Source: Aldehydirespirator sp965116195 (lineage in GTDB: Bacteria; Actinomycetota; Acidimicrobiia; Acidimicrobiales; Aldehydirespiratoraceae). From it: 64,000 bases of DNA. The position numbers and the translations under genes are program-made. Below, in pieces: positions 42,825-51,964 of the stretch. Location: positions 682,001 to 746,000 of the forward strand of contig OZ220491.1 of assembly GCA_965116195.1 (NCBI GenBank), read 5' to 3'. Below the pieces are notes generated by a model that worked only from the letters and a program-made list of their open reading frames with translations, ran no database searches and was not told where the DNA came from. Positions within the stretch are counted from its first letter, which is position 1. Each line of letters begins with the position of its first letter.

Positions 42825-43601
42825 ATGCCCTGGGCTGATCAGCACTGCCATCTACCCGTCAATGATGACGCGGCTCGCCGTGTTGCCGATGCCCGGGCGA
42901 ATGACGTGGCGGTGATGATCAATGTCGGCACCAGCGTCACGAACTCCGCTCAGGTGGCTGAGGTGGCCGCAGCCCATGAGGGGGTGTGGGCCACTGCCGG
43001 CGTTCACCCCCACGATGCATCGACTGGTCTTGAAGGTCTGGAGGCGCTGCTTGAGCGGCCCGAGGTGGTGGCTGTGGGTGAGGCAGGACTTGACTACCAC
43101 TACGACCACTCACCCCGGTCAGTGCAAAAGCAGGTTTTTGCAGCTCAGGTGGAGATGGCCAACCGTCACGATCTGCCAATGGTGGTGCATACCCGCTCGG
43201 CATGGGATGACACGCTGGCGGTGTTGGACCACGAGGGGGTGCCGCGGCGAACTGTGATGCACTGCTTCACGGGAGGGCCCCAGGAGGCACAGGAGTGCCT
43301 TCGGCGTGGCGCAGTCTTGTCGTTTTCGGGGATCATCACGTTTCCCAGAGCTGCTGAGGTGCGGTCTGCGGCGCAGTGCTGTCCTCTTGAACGTCTGGTG
43401 GTGGAGACCGACAGTCCGTACCTGACACCGGTGCCACATCGTGGCCGACCCAACCGCCCTGCGTTGGTGAGTTTGGTGGGGGAAGCAGTGGCACGGGCCA
43501 AGGGTGTCGAGGTGAGCGAAGTGAGGGATGCGACCTGGAGCACGACGCTCGCCTTCTATGGCATCAACAAGATTGCAGACTGTGATGATCTGGGATTGTG
43601 A
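42825..43601 (+). CDS. tatD: TatD-family metal-dependent deoxyribonuclease
   Basis: The 258-residue TIM-barrel hydrolase has DQHCHLPVND (HxH metal ligands), WATAGVHPHDA, VVAVGEAGLDYHYDHSP (Glu ligand), LPMVVHTRSAWDDTL, TVMHCFTGGPQEA and LVVETDSPYLTPVPHRGRPNRPA (last Asp). TatD enzymes act as 3'-5' exonucleases or DNases. Its stop and last codons (Asp-Asp-Leu-Gly-Leu) are copied in the downstream repeat, which runs up to the rpf start. Confidence 0.92.
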   Translation: MPWADQHCHLPVNDDAARRVADARANDVAVMINVGTSVTNSAQVAEVAAAHEGVWATAGVHPHDASTGLEGLEALLERPEVVAVGEAGLDYHYDHSPRSVQKQVFAAQVEMANRHDLPMVVHTRSAWDDTLAVLDHEGVPRRTVMHCFTGGPQEAQECLRRGAVLSFSGIITFPRAAEVRSAAQCCPLERLVVETDSPYLTPVPHRGRPNRPALVSLVGEAVARAKGVEVSEVRDATWSTTLAFYGINKIADCDDLGL

Positions 43602-43720
43602 TGGTAGGGGATTGTGATGGTTGCAAACTGGGTGTTTGGGGATTGTGATGATCTGGGATTGTGATGGTCGGGGGACTGCGATGGTTGCTGACTGTGACGT
43701 TCGGGGGTTGTGATGGTCGG
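43580..43720. repeat. 63-bp repeat from the tatD stop to the rpf start
   Basis: GATGATCTGGGATTGTGATG is found at 43584 (genuine tatD end) and 43647. A diverged GATGGTTGC...TGTGAC unit follows, and the last TTGTGATGGTCGGG is the rpf start itself (GTG 43710, ATG 43713). One repeat family thus carries a stop at one end and a start at the other. Confidence 0.87.
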
Positions 43721-44579
43721 GCAGCGTAGGTGGTACCTGCGAAGGTTGTTTGCCGCGGTGGTCGTGGCAGCGGTTGCTGCTGTGGTGGTTACGGGCGCAC
43801 CCATGGCACAGGCCCAATCGGTGGACCTGTTGCAGGTGGATCCGGGTGAAGTGGTGGATGTCGCGGAGTTCGCAGAACGTGCCAAGCGCTGGGCTGAGGC
43901 CAGGCAGCAGGCTCGTGAACAGGCCATTGCGCGGGCCGCAGAACTGGCTGATGAGTCCTGGTCCGAGGCCGGACCAATGGCAGCAAGTGATTCGGGTACG
44001 GTGGAAGACTCAGCTCAGGAACCATCCACCACGACCTCAACAGTGGCATCAACGACATCCACAACCACAACAACCACCACGACGGCGGCACCGGTAACCA
44101 CAACCACAACCACTTCAACCACAACCACGACGGTCGCACCGACAAGCACCACAACGACCACCACCACAACCACCACGACCACGACGACGGCACCGGCTAC
44201 TACAACAACCACTTCAGCGGCACCGACCACCACGAGTACGACCACGGTGGCACCCACAACAACGACCACGACCGTTGCGCCCGGCGACGAAGACCAAGCC
44301 AGTGGGTTGCCCGAGGGCACAACGGAGGCGCAGTGGCATGCGCTACGTCAGTGCGAATCGGGACAGAATTACGCAGCGGTCAATCCCTCTGGGCCGTACC
44401 TTGGGGCCTACCAGTTCGCCCGAGGCACCTGGGACTCGGTAGCGCGCCAGCACTACCCCGAACTCGTGGGCATCAATCCGGCAGAAGCCGCACCCGCTGA
44501 TCAGGACAGGATGGCCTACAGGCTCTACGAGAGAAGTGGCTGGAGGCCCTGGCCGACCTGCAAGAAGAGGCTCCCATGA
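43713..44579 (+). CDS. resuscitation-promoting-factor-like transglycosylase
   Basis: The 288-residue exported protein has a signal peptide (RRLFAAVVVAAVAAVVVTGAPMAQAQ), a helical segment, a Thr-rich linker (about residues 100-190) and a C-terminal Rpf domain: WHALRQCESGQNYAAVNPSG, YLGAYQFARGTWDSVARQHYP, CKKRLP. The Glu in CESG is the expected catalytic residue for cutting peptidoglycan. It sits between tatD and rsmA as mycobacterial rpfB does, but lacks the G5 and DUF348 domains of RpfB. ATG at 43713 is used; GTG at 43710 is also possible. Its 3' end is duplicated into the rsmA leader. Confidence 0.88.
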   Translation: MVGQRRWYLRRLFAAVVVAAVAAVVVTGAPMAQAQSVDLLQVDPGEVVDVAEFAERAKRWAEARQQAREQAIARAAELADESWSEAGPMAASDSGTVEDSAQEPSTTTSTVASTTSTTTTTTTTAAPVTTTTTTSTTTTTVAPTSTTTTTTTTTTTTTTAPATTTTTSAAPTTTSTTTVAPTTTTTTVAPGDEDQASGLPEGTTEAQWHALRQCESGQNYAAVNPSGPYLGAYQFARGTWDSVARQHYPELVGINPAEAAPADQDRMAYRLYERSGWRPWPTCKKRLP

Positions 44580-44645
44580 CATCGAGCAAGTCCGTAGAGC
44601 CTTCTGTGCCCTGGCCGACCTGCAAGAAGAAGCTCCCCTCCTGAC
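44530..44645. repeat. 62-bp duplication of the rpf 3' end
   Basis: GCCCTGGCCGACCTGCAAGA and the following AGARGCTCCC occur at 44546 and 44608. Copy 1 ends CCCATGAC, which combines the rpf stop with an ATG; copy 2 ends CCCCTCCTGACC. A 22-codon frame from the ATG at 44577 repeats the Trp-Pro-Thr-Cys-Lys-Lys end of Rpf. Confidence 0.87.
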
Positions 44646-44673
44646 CCACACACTGCGGGATCTGAGACTCCTC

Positions 44674-45564
44674 ATGTCCCGTCACCAGATAGCTCCCAAA
44701 CGGTCTCTTGGTCAGAACTTCGTGGTTGATCCCAGCACAGTGCGCCTGATGGCTCGCCTGAGTGGGGCAGGGGTGGACGACCACGTACTTGAGATCGGTG
44801 CGGGCCTGGGATCACTGACCCTGGCCCTCGCCGAGACCGGTGCCAGCGTGCGAGCAGTTGAGGTGGATGACAGTTGTGTGGAAGCTCTGCAGCATCTGTT
44901 GACCAGCCGCGGACTGCTGGGCGATCTGGATACGACCCACGACAACCGCAACAGCGTTGTGGAGGTTGTGCAGCAGGATGCCCGGCAGCTGGACCTCGAA
45001 ACGGTTCTGGCTGGAGCCAAGCGATGGATACTCGTGGCGAACCTGCCTTACAACATTGCCACGCCACTGGTACTGGACCTGCTCCGAACTGCCCCGGCCA
45101 TCGAGTCAATGGTGGTCATGGTCCAACGTGAGGTTGCCGAACGCCTGGCTGCGCCTCCCGGTTCAAGAGCCAGAGGCATTCCGAGTGTGCGGGTGGAGCG
45201 TCTTGCGAGCGCTGAGGTTTTGGCCGAGGTATCGCCGTCAGCGTTCTACCCGAGACCCGAGGTTGTTTCTGCCGTCGTGAGGATCAGCAGGCACAACGCC
45301 TCGGCCGTTACTGCGTTGACAGTCCAGGAGGAGACCAGATTTGACTGTCTGCTGCGGACCGGCTTCGGTCAAAGACGCAAGATGCTGCGACGATCATTGG
45401 CGGGTCTTGTCAACTCCGACGGCTTCAAGGTCGCCCGGCTTGACCCGACCTGTCGTCCAGAGACCCTCACACTTCAACAGTGGCTCAAACTGGCCCAACA
45501 CGACCCGGCCCTCTCGTCATCTGTGAGTCAATCCCGGTTTGGTGGAGGATCCGGTCCTTTCTGA
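44674..45564 (+). CDS. rsmA: 16S rRNA dimethyladenosine transferase (KsgA)
   Basis: The product (296 residues from the ATG at 44674) dimethylates A1518 and A1519. Motifs are PKRSLGQNFVVDPS, VLEIGAGLGSLTLALAETG (SAM), VQQDARQLD, LVANLPYNIATPLVLDLL (NLPY motif) and MVQREVAERLAAPPGSR. The frame is open to 44536 and the family helix LTHTLRDLRLLMSRHQIAPK begins upstream of the ATG, so translation may start earlier at GTG 44536 or at a CTG. A duplication of the rpf 3' end seems to have disrupted the original start. Confidence 0.92.
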   Translation: MSRHQIAPKRSLGQNFVVDPSTVRLMARLSGAGVDDHVLEIGAGLGSLTLALAETGASVRAVEVDDSCVEALQHLLTSRGLLGDLDTTHDNRNSVVEVVQQDARQLDLETVLAGAKRWILVANLPYNIATPLVLDLLRTAPAIESMVVMVQREVAERLAAPPGSRARGIPSVRVERLASAEVLAEVSPSAFYPRPEVVSAVVRISRHNASAVTALTVQEETRFDCLLRTGFGQRRKMLRRSLAGLVNSDGFKVARLDPTCRPETLTLQQWLKLAQHDPALSSSVSQSRFGGGSGPF

Positions 45565-45846
45565 CATCAGAAGCCCTGTCATTGCCCGCCGATCGGGTAA
45601 CCGGTCACGTAATGGATGGTGGCAGGGACGAGCAGGCTGGTGAACTGGTCGCAACGGCGGGTGCCTGCGGCTGTGGTCCGCCGTAGCAGAGACAGTCGGG
45701 AACTTTGGCGAGTTCACCTTGATGGATACTGCGAGCACAAGACGCTACGAGCACAAGACGGGCTGCGAGAGTATTGGAGTGTTGGTCTGTGCCCGGTCCG
45801 CCTGTAGCCAGAAGTCCGGAACAGACTGCAAACAACGGAGAACAAA
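45565..45846. other. gap between rsmA and the topoisomerase A gene
   Basis: No gene is supported. An 18-bp repeat (GCGAGCACAAGACGCTACGA and GAGCACAAGACGGGCTGCGA) lies at 45730-45770. GGAGAACAAA directly before the GTG at 45847 is the ribosome binding site of the next gene. ispE, often found after rsmA in actinobacteria, is absent. Confidence 0.6.
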
Positions 45847-48312
45847 GTGTCACCACAACAGCAAATCGTTTCTGAGTCGCCTGATCCGGTTCGGGCCCGT
45901 CGTGTTGATGACGTGCCTGTTGCCGAGGAAATGAGCGACTCGTTTCTTGCCTACGCCCTGTCGGTCATAACGTCTCGGGCCATCCCCGATGTGCGTGACG
46001 GTCTCAAGCCGGTGCAGCGCCGTGTCTTGTGGTCAATGCTCCAGATGCGGGTGCGTCCGGGCACCCCGTACCGCAAGTCAGCCCGCATCGTCGGCGACAC
46101 CATGGGCCGCTACCACCCCCATGGTGACGCGGCGATCTACGACACTCTGGTGCGGATGGGCCAGGACTTCAGTCGCATGGTTCCTCTGGTTGACCCGCAG
46201 GGCAACTTCGGCAGTCTGGACGATCCACCTGCTGCGGCCCGCTACACCGAGTGCCGCCTCAGCGGTGCGGCCATGGACATGGTTGACGAGGTGGACGAGG
46301 ACACCGTTGACTTTCGTCCCACCTACGACGGTGAGGGTACAGAGCCGGTCGTGCTTCCAGCCGCGCTGCCCAATCTGCTGGTCAACGGCACCGCGGGTAT
46401 CGCCGTGGGCATGGCAACCAACATGCTTCCTCACAACCTGGCCGAAATACGAGACGCCGTCGTGTTGGTGATGAGCAGTCGATCTCCAAGACCCACATCC
46501 ACAGAGTTGATGGAGGTGGTGACAGGGCCCGACTTTCCCGGTGGCGGCATTGTTCTGGCCGACGAGGGCCTCCGGCAGGCATATGAGACCGGCCGTGGTG
46601 CTGTCCGGGTTCGCGCCCGTCTCAACCTTGAGCAGGTGACACGGCGTCGCCGAGCGATTGTTGTCACCGAACTGCCACATCTCGTGGGACCCGAAAAGGT
46701 CGTTTCCAGAATCGCCGAGTTGACCAATGCAGGACGGTTGCAGGGAGTGTCCGGTGTCGCCGACCTGACAGGCATGGATGGGCTGCGGCTTCAGATTGAC
46801 CTCAAGGCCGATGCCGATCCCGGCACCGTTCTTGCTGATCTGTATCGGCTCACGTCGCTGGAAGAGACCTTCAATGTCAACAACGTTGTCCTGGTCAACG
46901 GCGTTCCCAGCACAGTCGGGCTGCGGGAACTGTGCGAGCACCACATCTCTCACCGCCTTGAGGTGATCGTCAGGCGTACCCGACACCGCCTGCGCCGCGC
47001 CCAGGAGCGTCTGCACATTGTTGAGGGTCTGCTCATCGCTCTTGATCACATTGATGAAATCGTGGACCTGATTCGGAAGTCTGCTGATGCTTCTGTGGCC
47101 CACTCGTCACTGATGGCCGGATTCGGCCTCACCGAAGTCCAGGCATCCCACATACTCGACATGGCCCTGCGACGGCTCACCTCCCTTGAGTACCGCAAAC
47201 TGCAGGAGGAGGCCGTGAGCCTGCGCTCCGACATCAAGAGCCTTGAGGCGGTCCTCGCCAGCGATCGCAAGCAGCGCAACATCGTCCGAAGTGAACTCAA
47301 TCGCATCGTTGATCAGCACGGACGACCGCGGCGGGCGCAGATTGTTGACGCTCAGAGCGCAGATCAGCATCTCAACAATGTCAACAGTTCGATCTCCGAC
47401 TCCGACGAACCAGCAGAACCCGGCGACCACTTGACAGTTCGCGACAGGCCCTGTGTTGTGACGCTGTCCACCAGCGGCAATCTGGGCAGGATGCCGCCGA
47501 GCGGTGCGCGCAAGTCGATTCCCGGACGCCATGACCTGATTGCTTCGCACGTGAACACCTCCACGTCTTCCACGGTTGCGGCGATCACCAACTCGGGTCG
47601 TGTGTTTGGGATTCTCGGCGGAGAGATCCCCGAGGCCAGCAACCGCATACGTGGTGCCGAGACCGCCAAGACATTCGATCTGAGTTCCAAGGAGCGGGTA
47701 TTGGCTGTGGTCGGCACCTCTGAGCAACCGCTGGTGCTGACAACGGCTGGCGGCACGGTGAAGCGATTGGCGACCGCCCAGGTGTTGGGGTGTCGCCCCG
47801 GCGCAGGTGTGATCGCGCTCGCGCCCGGCGATCAGGTCGTGGCTGCCTTCATGGTGTCCGACGAGGCCGATATGGTGATTGCAGCCAGCGATGGCCGGGT
47901 TCTGCGGATGGCGTCATCGTCGCTGCGGTTGCAGGGTCCGGGGGCATCGGGAGTATTGGGCATGAAGTTGCTTGGTGGTGCTGCGGTCATAGGCGCGGGG
48001 GCCGCACCTGAGGATGCCGTACTGGTGCAGGCCACATCCACCGGCGGCATCAAGTCCACCAGATGTGCTGAACTGCCCACTCACCGCAGAGGCGGCCAGG
48101 GCGTTCTTGCCGTCAAACTCGCCGACGGCGAGACCGTGACCGTGGCTACTGTGGGTGTCGGCGCACCCATGATGGCGTTGATGGGTCGTGACGACAATCC
48201 TGCGCGTGTTGACCCCGTGCCGGTACCGCTGCAAGAGCAGCCCACAGCCCGTTACCGGGCACCAACCAGAGGTGAGAGGGTAGTCCATGCACTGGCTCCG
48301 GGAAGGTGGTGA
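45847..48312 (+). CDS. type IIA DNA topoisomerase subunit A (ParC/GyrA-like)
   Basis: The 821-residue cutting subunit has SDSFLAYALSVITSRAIPDVRDGLKPVQRR, the helix YRKSARIVGDTMGRYHPHGDAAIYDTLVRMGQ and the catalytic Tyr in AARYTECRLS near 132. The tower region is PNLLVNGTAGIAVGMATNMLPHNL. The C-terminal beta-pinwheel contains VTLSTSGNLGRM, FGILGGEIPEA, VLGMKLLGG and a basic HRRGGQGV near the end. No GyrA-box is at the start of the pinwheel, so ParC is favoured over GyrA. GTG start, with subunit B following at 33 bp. Confidence 0.9.
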   Translation: MSPQQQIVSESPDPVRARRVDDVPVAEEMSDSFLAYALSVITSRAIPDVRDGLKPVQRRVLWSMLQMRVRPGTPYRKSARIVGDTMGRYHPHGDAAIYDTLVRMGQDFSRMVPLVDPQGNFGSLDDPPAAARYTECRLSGAAMDMVDEVDEDTVDFRPTYDGEGTEPVVLPAALPNLLVNGTAGIAVGMATNMLPHNLAEIRDAVVLVMSSRSPRPTSTELMEVVTGPDFPGGGIVLADEGLRQAYETGRGAVRVRARLNLEQVTRRRRAIVVTELPHLVGPEKVVSRIAELTNAGRLQGVSGVADLTGMDGLRLQIDLKADADPGTVLADLYRLTSLEETFNVNNVVLVNGVPSTVGLRELCEHHISHRLEVIVRRTRHRLRRAQERLHIVEGLLIALDHIDEIVDLIRKSADASVAHSSLMAGFGLTEVQASHILDMALRRLTSLEYRKLQEEAVSLRSDIKSLEAVLASDRKQRNIVRSELNRIVDQHGRPRRAQIVDAQSADQHLNNVNSSISDSDEPAEPGDHLTVRDRPCVVTLSTSGNLGRMPPSGARKSIPGRHDLIASHVNTSTSSTVAAITNSGRVFGILGGEIPEASNRIRGAETAKTFDLSSKERVLAVVGTSEQPLVLTTAGGTVKRLATAQVLGCRPGAGVIALAPGDQVVAAFMVSDEADMVIAASDGRVLRMASSSLRLQGPGASGVLGMKLLGGAAVIGAGAAPEDAVLVQATSTGGIKSTRCAELPTHRRGGQGVLAVKLADGETVTVATVGVGAPMMALMGRDDNPARVDPVPVPLQEQPTARYRAPTRGERVVHALAPGRW

Positions 48313-48385
48313 CCCGTGTTGACGGGTGACCGGGAGTTTCCTGCGTGGTCGGCTGGTTCCATGAGGGTGGTGAGCCGCCTTTGAG
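48285..48385. repeat. 60-bp duplication of the topoisomerase A 3' end
   Basis: GGCTCCGGGAAGGTGGTGAC (48295, containing the TGA) aligns with GGTTCCATGAGGGTGGTGAG (48355). The second copy is translated in another frame as part of the subunit B N-terminal extension. Confidence 0.65.
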
Positions 48386-50690
48386 TGGTGCCGAAACCCA
48401 CACTCAACCACGGGACATGGAACTACCTCTGGAGTTTGGTCAAGTTGACACAAGGGCAGAACCGGTAGACGCGGATGGGTCTGGATCACTCCGCAGGTCT
48501 GTTGTGTCCGGTGTGTCCGGTGTGTCCGGTTCGCTGGACGGGTCGGGTACGGCCGGCTTGTCCAGCGGGTCTGATGCGGCTGGCTCGGCGGCCGGCTTGA
48601 CTGGTGTCACCGATTCGGCTGGCTCGGTCGGCTCGGCTGGTCTGTCCGATGTGACCGGATATGACGCGGACTCCATCGAGACCCTTGAGGGCCTTGAAGC
48701 TGTGCGCAAGCGTCCGGCCATGTATGTCGGCGGCAACGGCTCTGAGGGTCTCATGCACCTGGTGTGGGAGATCATCGACAACGCCGTGGACGAGGCCGCT
48801 TCAGGGTGTGCCTCGCGGGTGGACGTGACGCTGCATCGCAACGGTTCTGTTGAGGTCTCTGACAACGGCCGGGGCATACCGGTTGACATCCATTCCGCAC
48901 GTGATGTGTCCGCCCTGGAGGTGGTGTTCACCGAGTTGCACGCCGGTGGCAAGTTCGGCGAAGGTGCCTACAAGGCCTCAGGCGGGCTGCACGGAGTGGG
49001 CGCGGCAGTTGTCAATGCCTTGTCCACCCGACTGGATGTGCAGGTTCTGCGTGATGGTGTGTTGCACGAACTGAGCTTCAGGAACCAGAAGCCGGGCCAC
49101 TTTGACCGCAGACGCTTTGTGGAGAGCCACGAACTGCAAACGACACGCAAACGTTCCAAGGCCACGGGCACCAGGGTGAGGTTCTGGCCCGACACGGACC
49201 TGTTCCACTCCGAAGCTCGCATTGATGCCGATGAGGTGCGTGGGCGGCTGCGCCAGACCTGCTTCCTCGTGCCGGGCCTGAGGATGACCCTGGAGGATCA
49301 CCGACCCGATGTGTCCGGTGAGCAGTTTGATTTCGTGAGTCGAGGTGGACTGGTTGATCTTGTCAGGTCTCGCTCTGATGTTGATGCGGTGACCGGAGTC
49401 ATCACCCTGGGTGGGATTGAGATGTTCACCGAGAGGGTTCCGGTCGAGGGCAGGGTCACCGAGGTGCAGCGGGAGTGCCGGGTTGACATCGCCCTGCGCT
49501 GGATCGCCGGCTATGACAGCGACGTAGTGTCCTTTGTCAACACGATTCCCACCTCCGCTGGTGGAACCCACCTCGCAGGCTTCGACAAGGCCCTCACCCG
49601 TGCAGTCAACAACATCCTGCTCAAGGACAACCGGAAGCTGGCACGGCTGGCCCGCCGGGACAAGATCAACAGAACCAATGCGGCCAAAGACGACGTGCAG
49701 GAGGGTTTGGTGGCTGCGGTGAAGGTGACCTTCAGCGAACCGCAGTTCAGGGGCCAGACCAAACAGGAACTCGGCACCCCCGCAGTGGAGGGCATAGTCG
49801 CCCGGATCGCCTACGAGCAACTGAGGGAGTGGTTCGATCCCGGAGGCGGGCCCCGCACCCAGGTGAAGGCTGTCGCTGACAAGATCGCAACCGCGGTTGT
49901 GAACCGTGTGGCATCGAAGCAGATGCTGGACACCAGGCGCAAGGCAGCCAGTTTCAACTCGACGAGCCTGCCCCACAAGCTGGCCGACTGCCGAACGCAC
50001 GGTCCCACCGCAGAGTTGGTGCTGGTCGAGGGCGATTCGGCGGCGGGCCCGGCCAAGCGGGGTCGGGATGCTGAGTTCATGGCGATATTGCCGTTGCGGG
50101 GCAAGATCGTGAACGCAGCCAAGGCCAGACCCAAGCAGGTGATGGACAACGCCGAGGCACAGGCTGTGTTTGCGGCCATGGGCGCCGGCATCGGCCAGGA
50201 CTTCGAGGTGGACTCGGCTCGTTACGGACGCATTGTCATCCTCTGTGACGCAGATGTTGACGGGAGCCACATTCGCTGTCTGCTGTTGACGCTCATTCAT
50301 CGCTACATGAGGCCGATGCTTGAGCAGGGCAAGGTTTACGCGGCGCAGCCTCCCCTGTACACGACACGGGTCGGCGACAAGACGCACAGGGCCTACTCCG
50401 AGGCCGAGCGGGATCGCATCACCAACGAGTTGTGCCGTGGCAACCGCAGTCCCGACAGCATCAAGTGGCAGCGCTTCAAGGGTCTCGGAGAGATGAACAC
50501 CGACGAACTGCGTTATTGCGCACTTGATCCCGTGACGCGCACGCTGCGGCGGTTGACCATGGCAGACGCGCAGGCAGCCGAGCAGGCGGCCAGGACCTTC
50601 GACGTGTTGATGGGTGACGATGTGGCAGTTCGCCGCGATTACTTGGTGGAGCACTCCTCGCTGGTGGACGAAGCGATGTTGGATGTCTGA
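48345..50690 (+). CDS. type IIA DNA topoisomerase subunit B (ParE/GyrB-like)
   Basis: The 781-residue ATPase subunit has a GHKL domain (VRKRPAMYVGG, EIIDNAVDEA, SDNGRGIPVD, GGLHGVGAAVVNALS), the transducer (VSFVNTIPTSAGGTH, QTKQELGTP) and a Toprim region (ELVLVEGDSAAGPAKRGRD, LCDADVDGSHIRCLLL, WQRFKGLGEMN). An unusual extension of about 100 residues precedes the ATPase domain and is rich in Ser-Gly-Val repeats (SGVSGVSG, DAAGSAAGL, DSAGSVGSAG). GTG at 48345 has CGGGAG 8 bp upstream; ATG at 48417 is the alternative. It pairs with the A subunit. Confidence 0.9.
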   Translation: MVGWFHEGGEPPLSGAETHTQPRDMELPLEFGQVDTRAEPVDADGSGSLRRSVVSGVSGVSGSLDGSGTAGLSSGSDAAGSAAGLTGVTDSAGSVGSAGLSDVTGYDADSIETLEGLEAVRKRPAMYVGGNGSEGLMHLVWEIIDNAVDEAASGCASRVDVTLHRNGSVEVSDNGRGIPVDIHSARDVSALEVVFTELHAGGKFGEGAYKASGGLHGVGAAVVNALSTRLDVQVLRDGVLHELSFRNQKPGHFDRRRFVESHELQTTRKRSKATGTRVRFWPDTDLFHSEARIDADEVRGRLRQTCFLVPGLRMTLEDHRPDVSGEQFDFVSRGGLVDLVRSRSDVDAVTGVITLGGIEMFTERVPVEGRVTEVQRECRVDIALRWIAGYDSDVVSFVNTIPTSAGGTHLAGFDKALTRAVNNILLKDNRKLARLARRDKINRTNAAKDDVQEGLVAAVKVTFSEPQFRGQTKQELGTPAVEGIVARIAYEQLREWFDPGGGPRTQVKAVADKIATAVVNRVASKQMLDTRRKAASFNSTSLPHKLADCRTHGPTAELVLVEGDSAAGPAKRGRDAEFMAILPLRGKIVNAAKARPKQVMDNAEAQAVFAAMGAGIGQDFEVDSARYGRIVILCDADVDGSHIRCLLLTLIHRYMRPMLEQGKVYAAQPPLYTTRVGDKTHRAYSEAERDRITNELCRGNRSPDSIKWQRFKGLGEMNTDELRYCALDPVTRTLRRLTMADAQAAEQAARTFDVLMGDDVAVRRDYLVEHSSLVDEAMLDV

Positions 50691-50783
50691 GCCGTGGCCC
50701 TGGTTGCGTGGCTGGTTTCTGCGCGACCCGCGTTGGTACCTGACGATCACCGCCTGTGTCGCAGCGGTGCGCTAGAACTAGCG

Positions 50784-51686
50784 ATGATGCAACTTGACTT
50801 CGAGTTTCCGGACCCCAGCGATCTCATTGATCCTGTCAACGGTGGTGCGGTCGGTCTTGACGGTAGGCCGGCACCTCCCGAGCGGTTGTCGCCGACGGGT
50901 GCGTCAACTTTCAGGCAGTGCCCGCTGCGTTGGCGGTTCCGCTATGTGGAACGGATGCCTGATCCTCCCGGAGTTGACGCGTTGGTGGGCACCTTCACCC
51001 ATCGGGTGTTGGAGTTGCTGATGCAGCAGGTTCCGATACGGCGCACCAAAGATGAGGCGCGCAAGATAGCGAGGGCCCAGTGGCCCGAGATGTCCGGCAA
51101 CGACGACTACCGCGACCTGCAGTTGAGCGATGCTGATGCGAAGGAGTTCCGCTGGCGTGCCTGGCATGCGATTGAGGGGCTCTGGTATCTTGAGGAGCCT
51201 GCCGATGTGGAGGTTGAGGCTACGGAGGAGCACTTGTCGGTGTCTCTGGGGGGTGTTCCGTTTCGAGGAGTCGTGGACCGTTTGGAGAGAGAGCCCGACG
51301 GTGTAGTGGTGAGTGACTACAAGTCGGGGCGTGCCCCGGGAGTTCGCTATGCCCGGGACCGTTTGCAGCAGGTGCTGTTGTACGCGGCAGCGGTTGGTGA
51401 GCAGTCGGGTGAGGCACCGGTTCGGGCACGGCTGCTTTATCTGGGCCAGAAAACCCTTGAATCTTCGGCGGCAAGTGCTGAAGTCGATGATGCAGTGGAG
51501 CAACTGTCCACGACCTGGGACGCAATAGTGGCCGCTTGTGAAGCCGACGACTTTGAGCCGAGACCAGGTCCGTTGTGCGGCTACTGCGCCTACCGGCAGC
51601 ACTGTCCCGAGGGTAAGGCCGAGGTTGACAGACGGGCTGAGGAGCGTGCTGCTGAAGAGAGGTACTGGACACGACTGGCCGGTTGA
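50784..51686 (+). CDS. RecB/AddB-type PD-(D/E)XK nuclease with Fe-S cysteines
   Basis: The 300-residue protein is a stand-alone RecB-family nuclease (PF12705 type). It has LSPTGASTFRQCPLRWRFRYVE, GTFTHRVLELLM (His), VPFRGVVDRLER (Asp), VVVSDYKSGRAP (DYK), LQQVLLYAAAV and a C-terminal PLCGYCAYRQHCPEG. The lone early Cys and the CxxC-x5-C form the four-Cys set that holds a 4Fe-4S cluster in AddB and Cas4. It may process DNA ends; no helicase gene is adjacent. ATG at 50784 precedes the conserved part; the longer frame adds unlike residues. Confidence 0.87.
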   Translation: MMQLDFEFPDPSDLIDPVNGGAVGLDGRPAPPERLSPTGASTFRQCPLRWRFRYVERMPDPPGVDALVGTFTHRVLELLMQQVPIRRTKDEARKIARAQWPEMSGNDDYRDLQLSDADAKEFRWRAWHAIEGLWYLEEPADVEVEATEEHLSVSLGGVPFRGVVDRLEREPDGVVVSDYKSGRAPGVRYARDRLQQVLLYAAAVGEQSGEAPVRARLLYLGQKTLESSAASAEVDDAVEQLSTTWDAIVAACEADDFEPRPGPLCGYCAYRQHCPEGKAEVDRRAEERAAEERYWTRLAG

Positions 51687-51964
51687 CGGCTTGAACAACT
51701 GCCAGGTCAGCCTTCAGCAGACTTCAAATCGCCTACTACCCGATGACGACATGTGAGACCCTCAATATCGAACCGGTGGTGCCCTGAGCACGCCGAGGCC
51801 AAGACAGCTGCGGGCGGTGAGACCCTTCCCCCCTATGCAACGGATGTCTCTGTGAAGAAGGCACCCGTTGCATAGGAGGTAATGATTCGTGTTACGTCTC
51901 TGACAGCGCTGAGAGGTTCAACTTGTCAGTGGTCGCCTGATCGCGGATCAGAAGTGACCCAAGC
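51687..51964. terminator. convergent gap with a hairpin at 51832-51876
   Basis: CCTATGCAACGG (51832-51843) pairs perfectly with CCGTTGCATAGG (51865-51876) around a 21-nt loop, consistent with a bidirectional terminator between the nuclease gene and the convergent fibronectin gene. Nothing else is seen in this gap. Confidence 0.6.

Noticed and set aside
44577..44645. 22-codon gene between rpf and rsmA
   Set aside because: It ends with a copy of the Rpf C-terminus and is explained by the 62-bp duplication.
48978..50750. 590-codon minus-strand frame opposite the topoisomerase B gene
   Set aside because: It is a shadow of a well-conserved gene in a high-GC genome and shows no domain.
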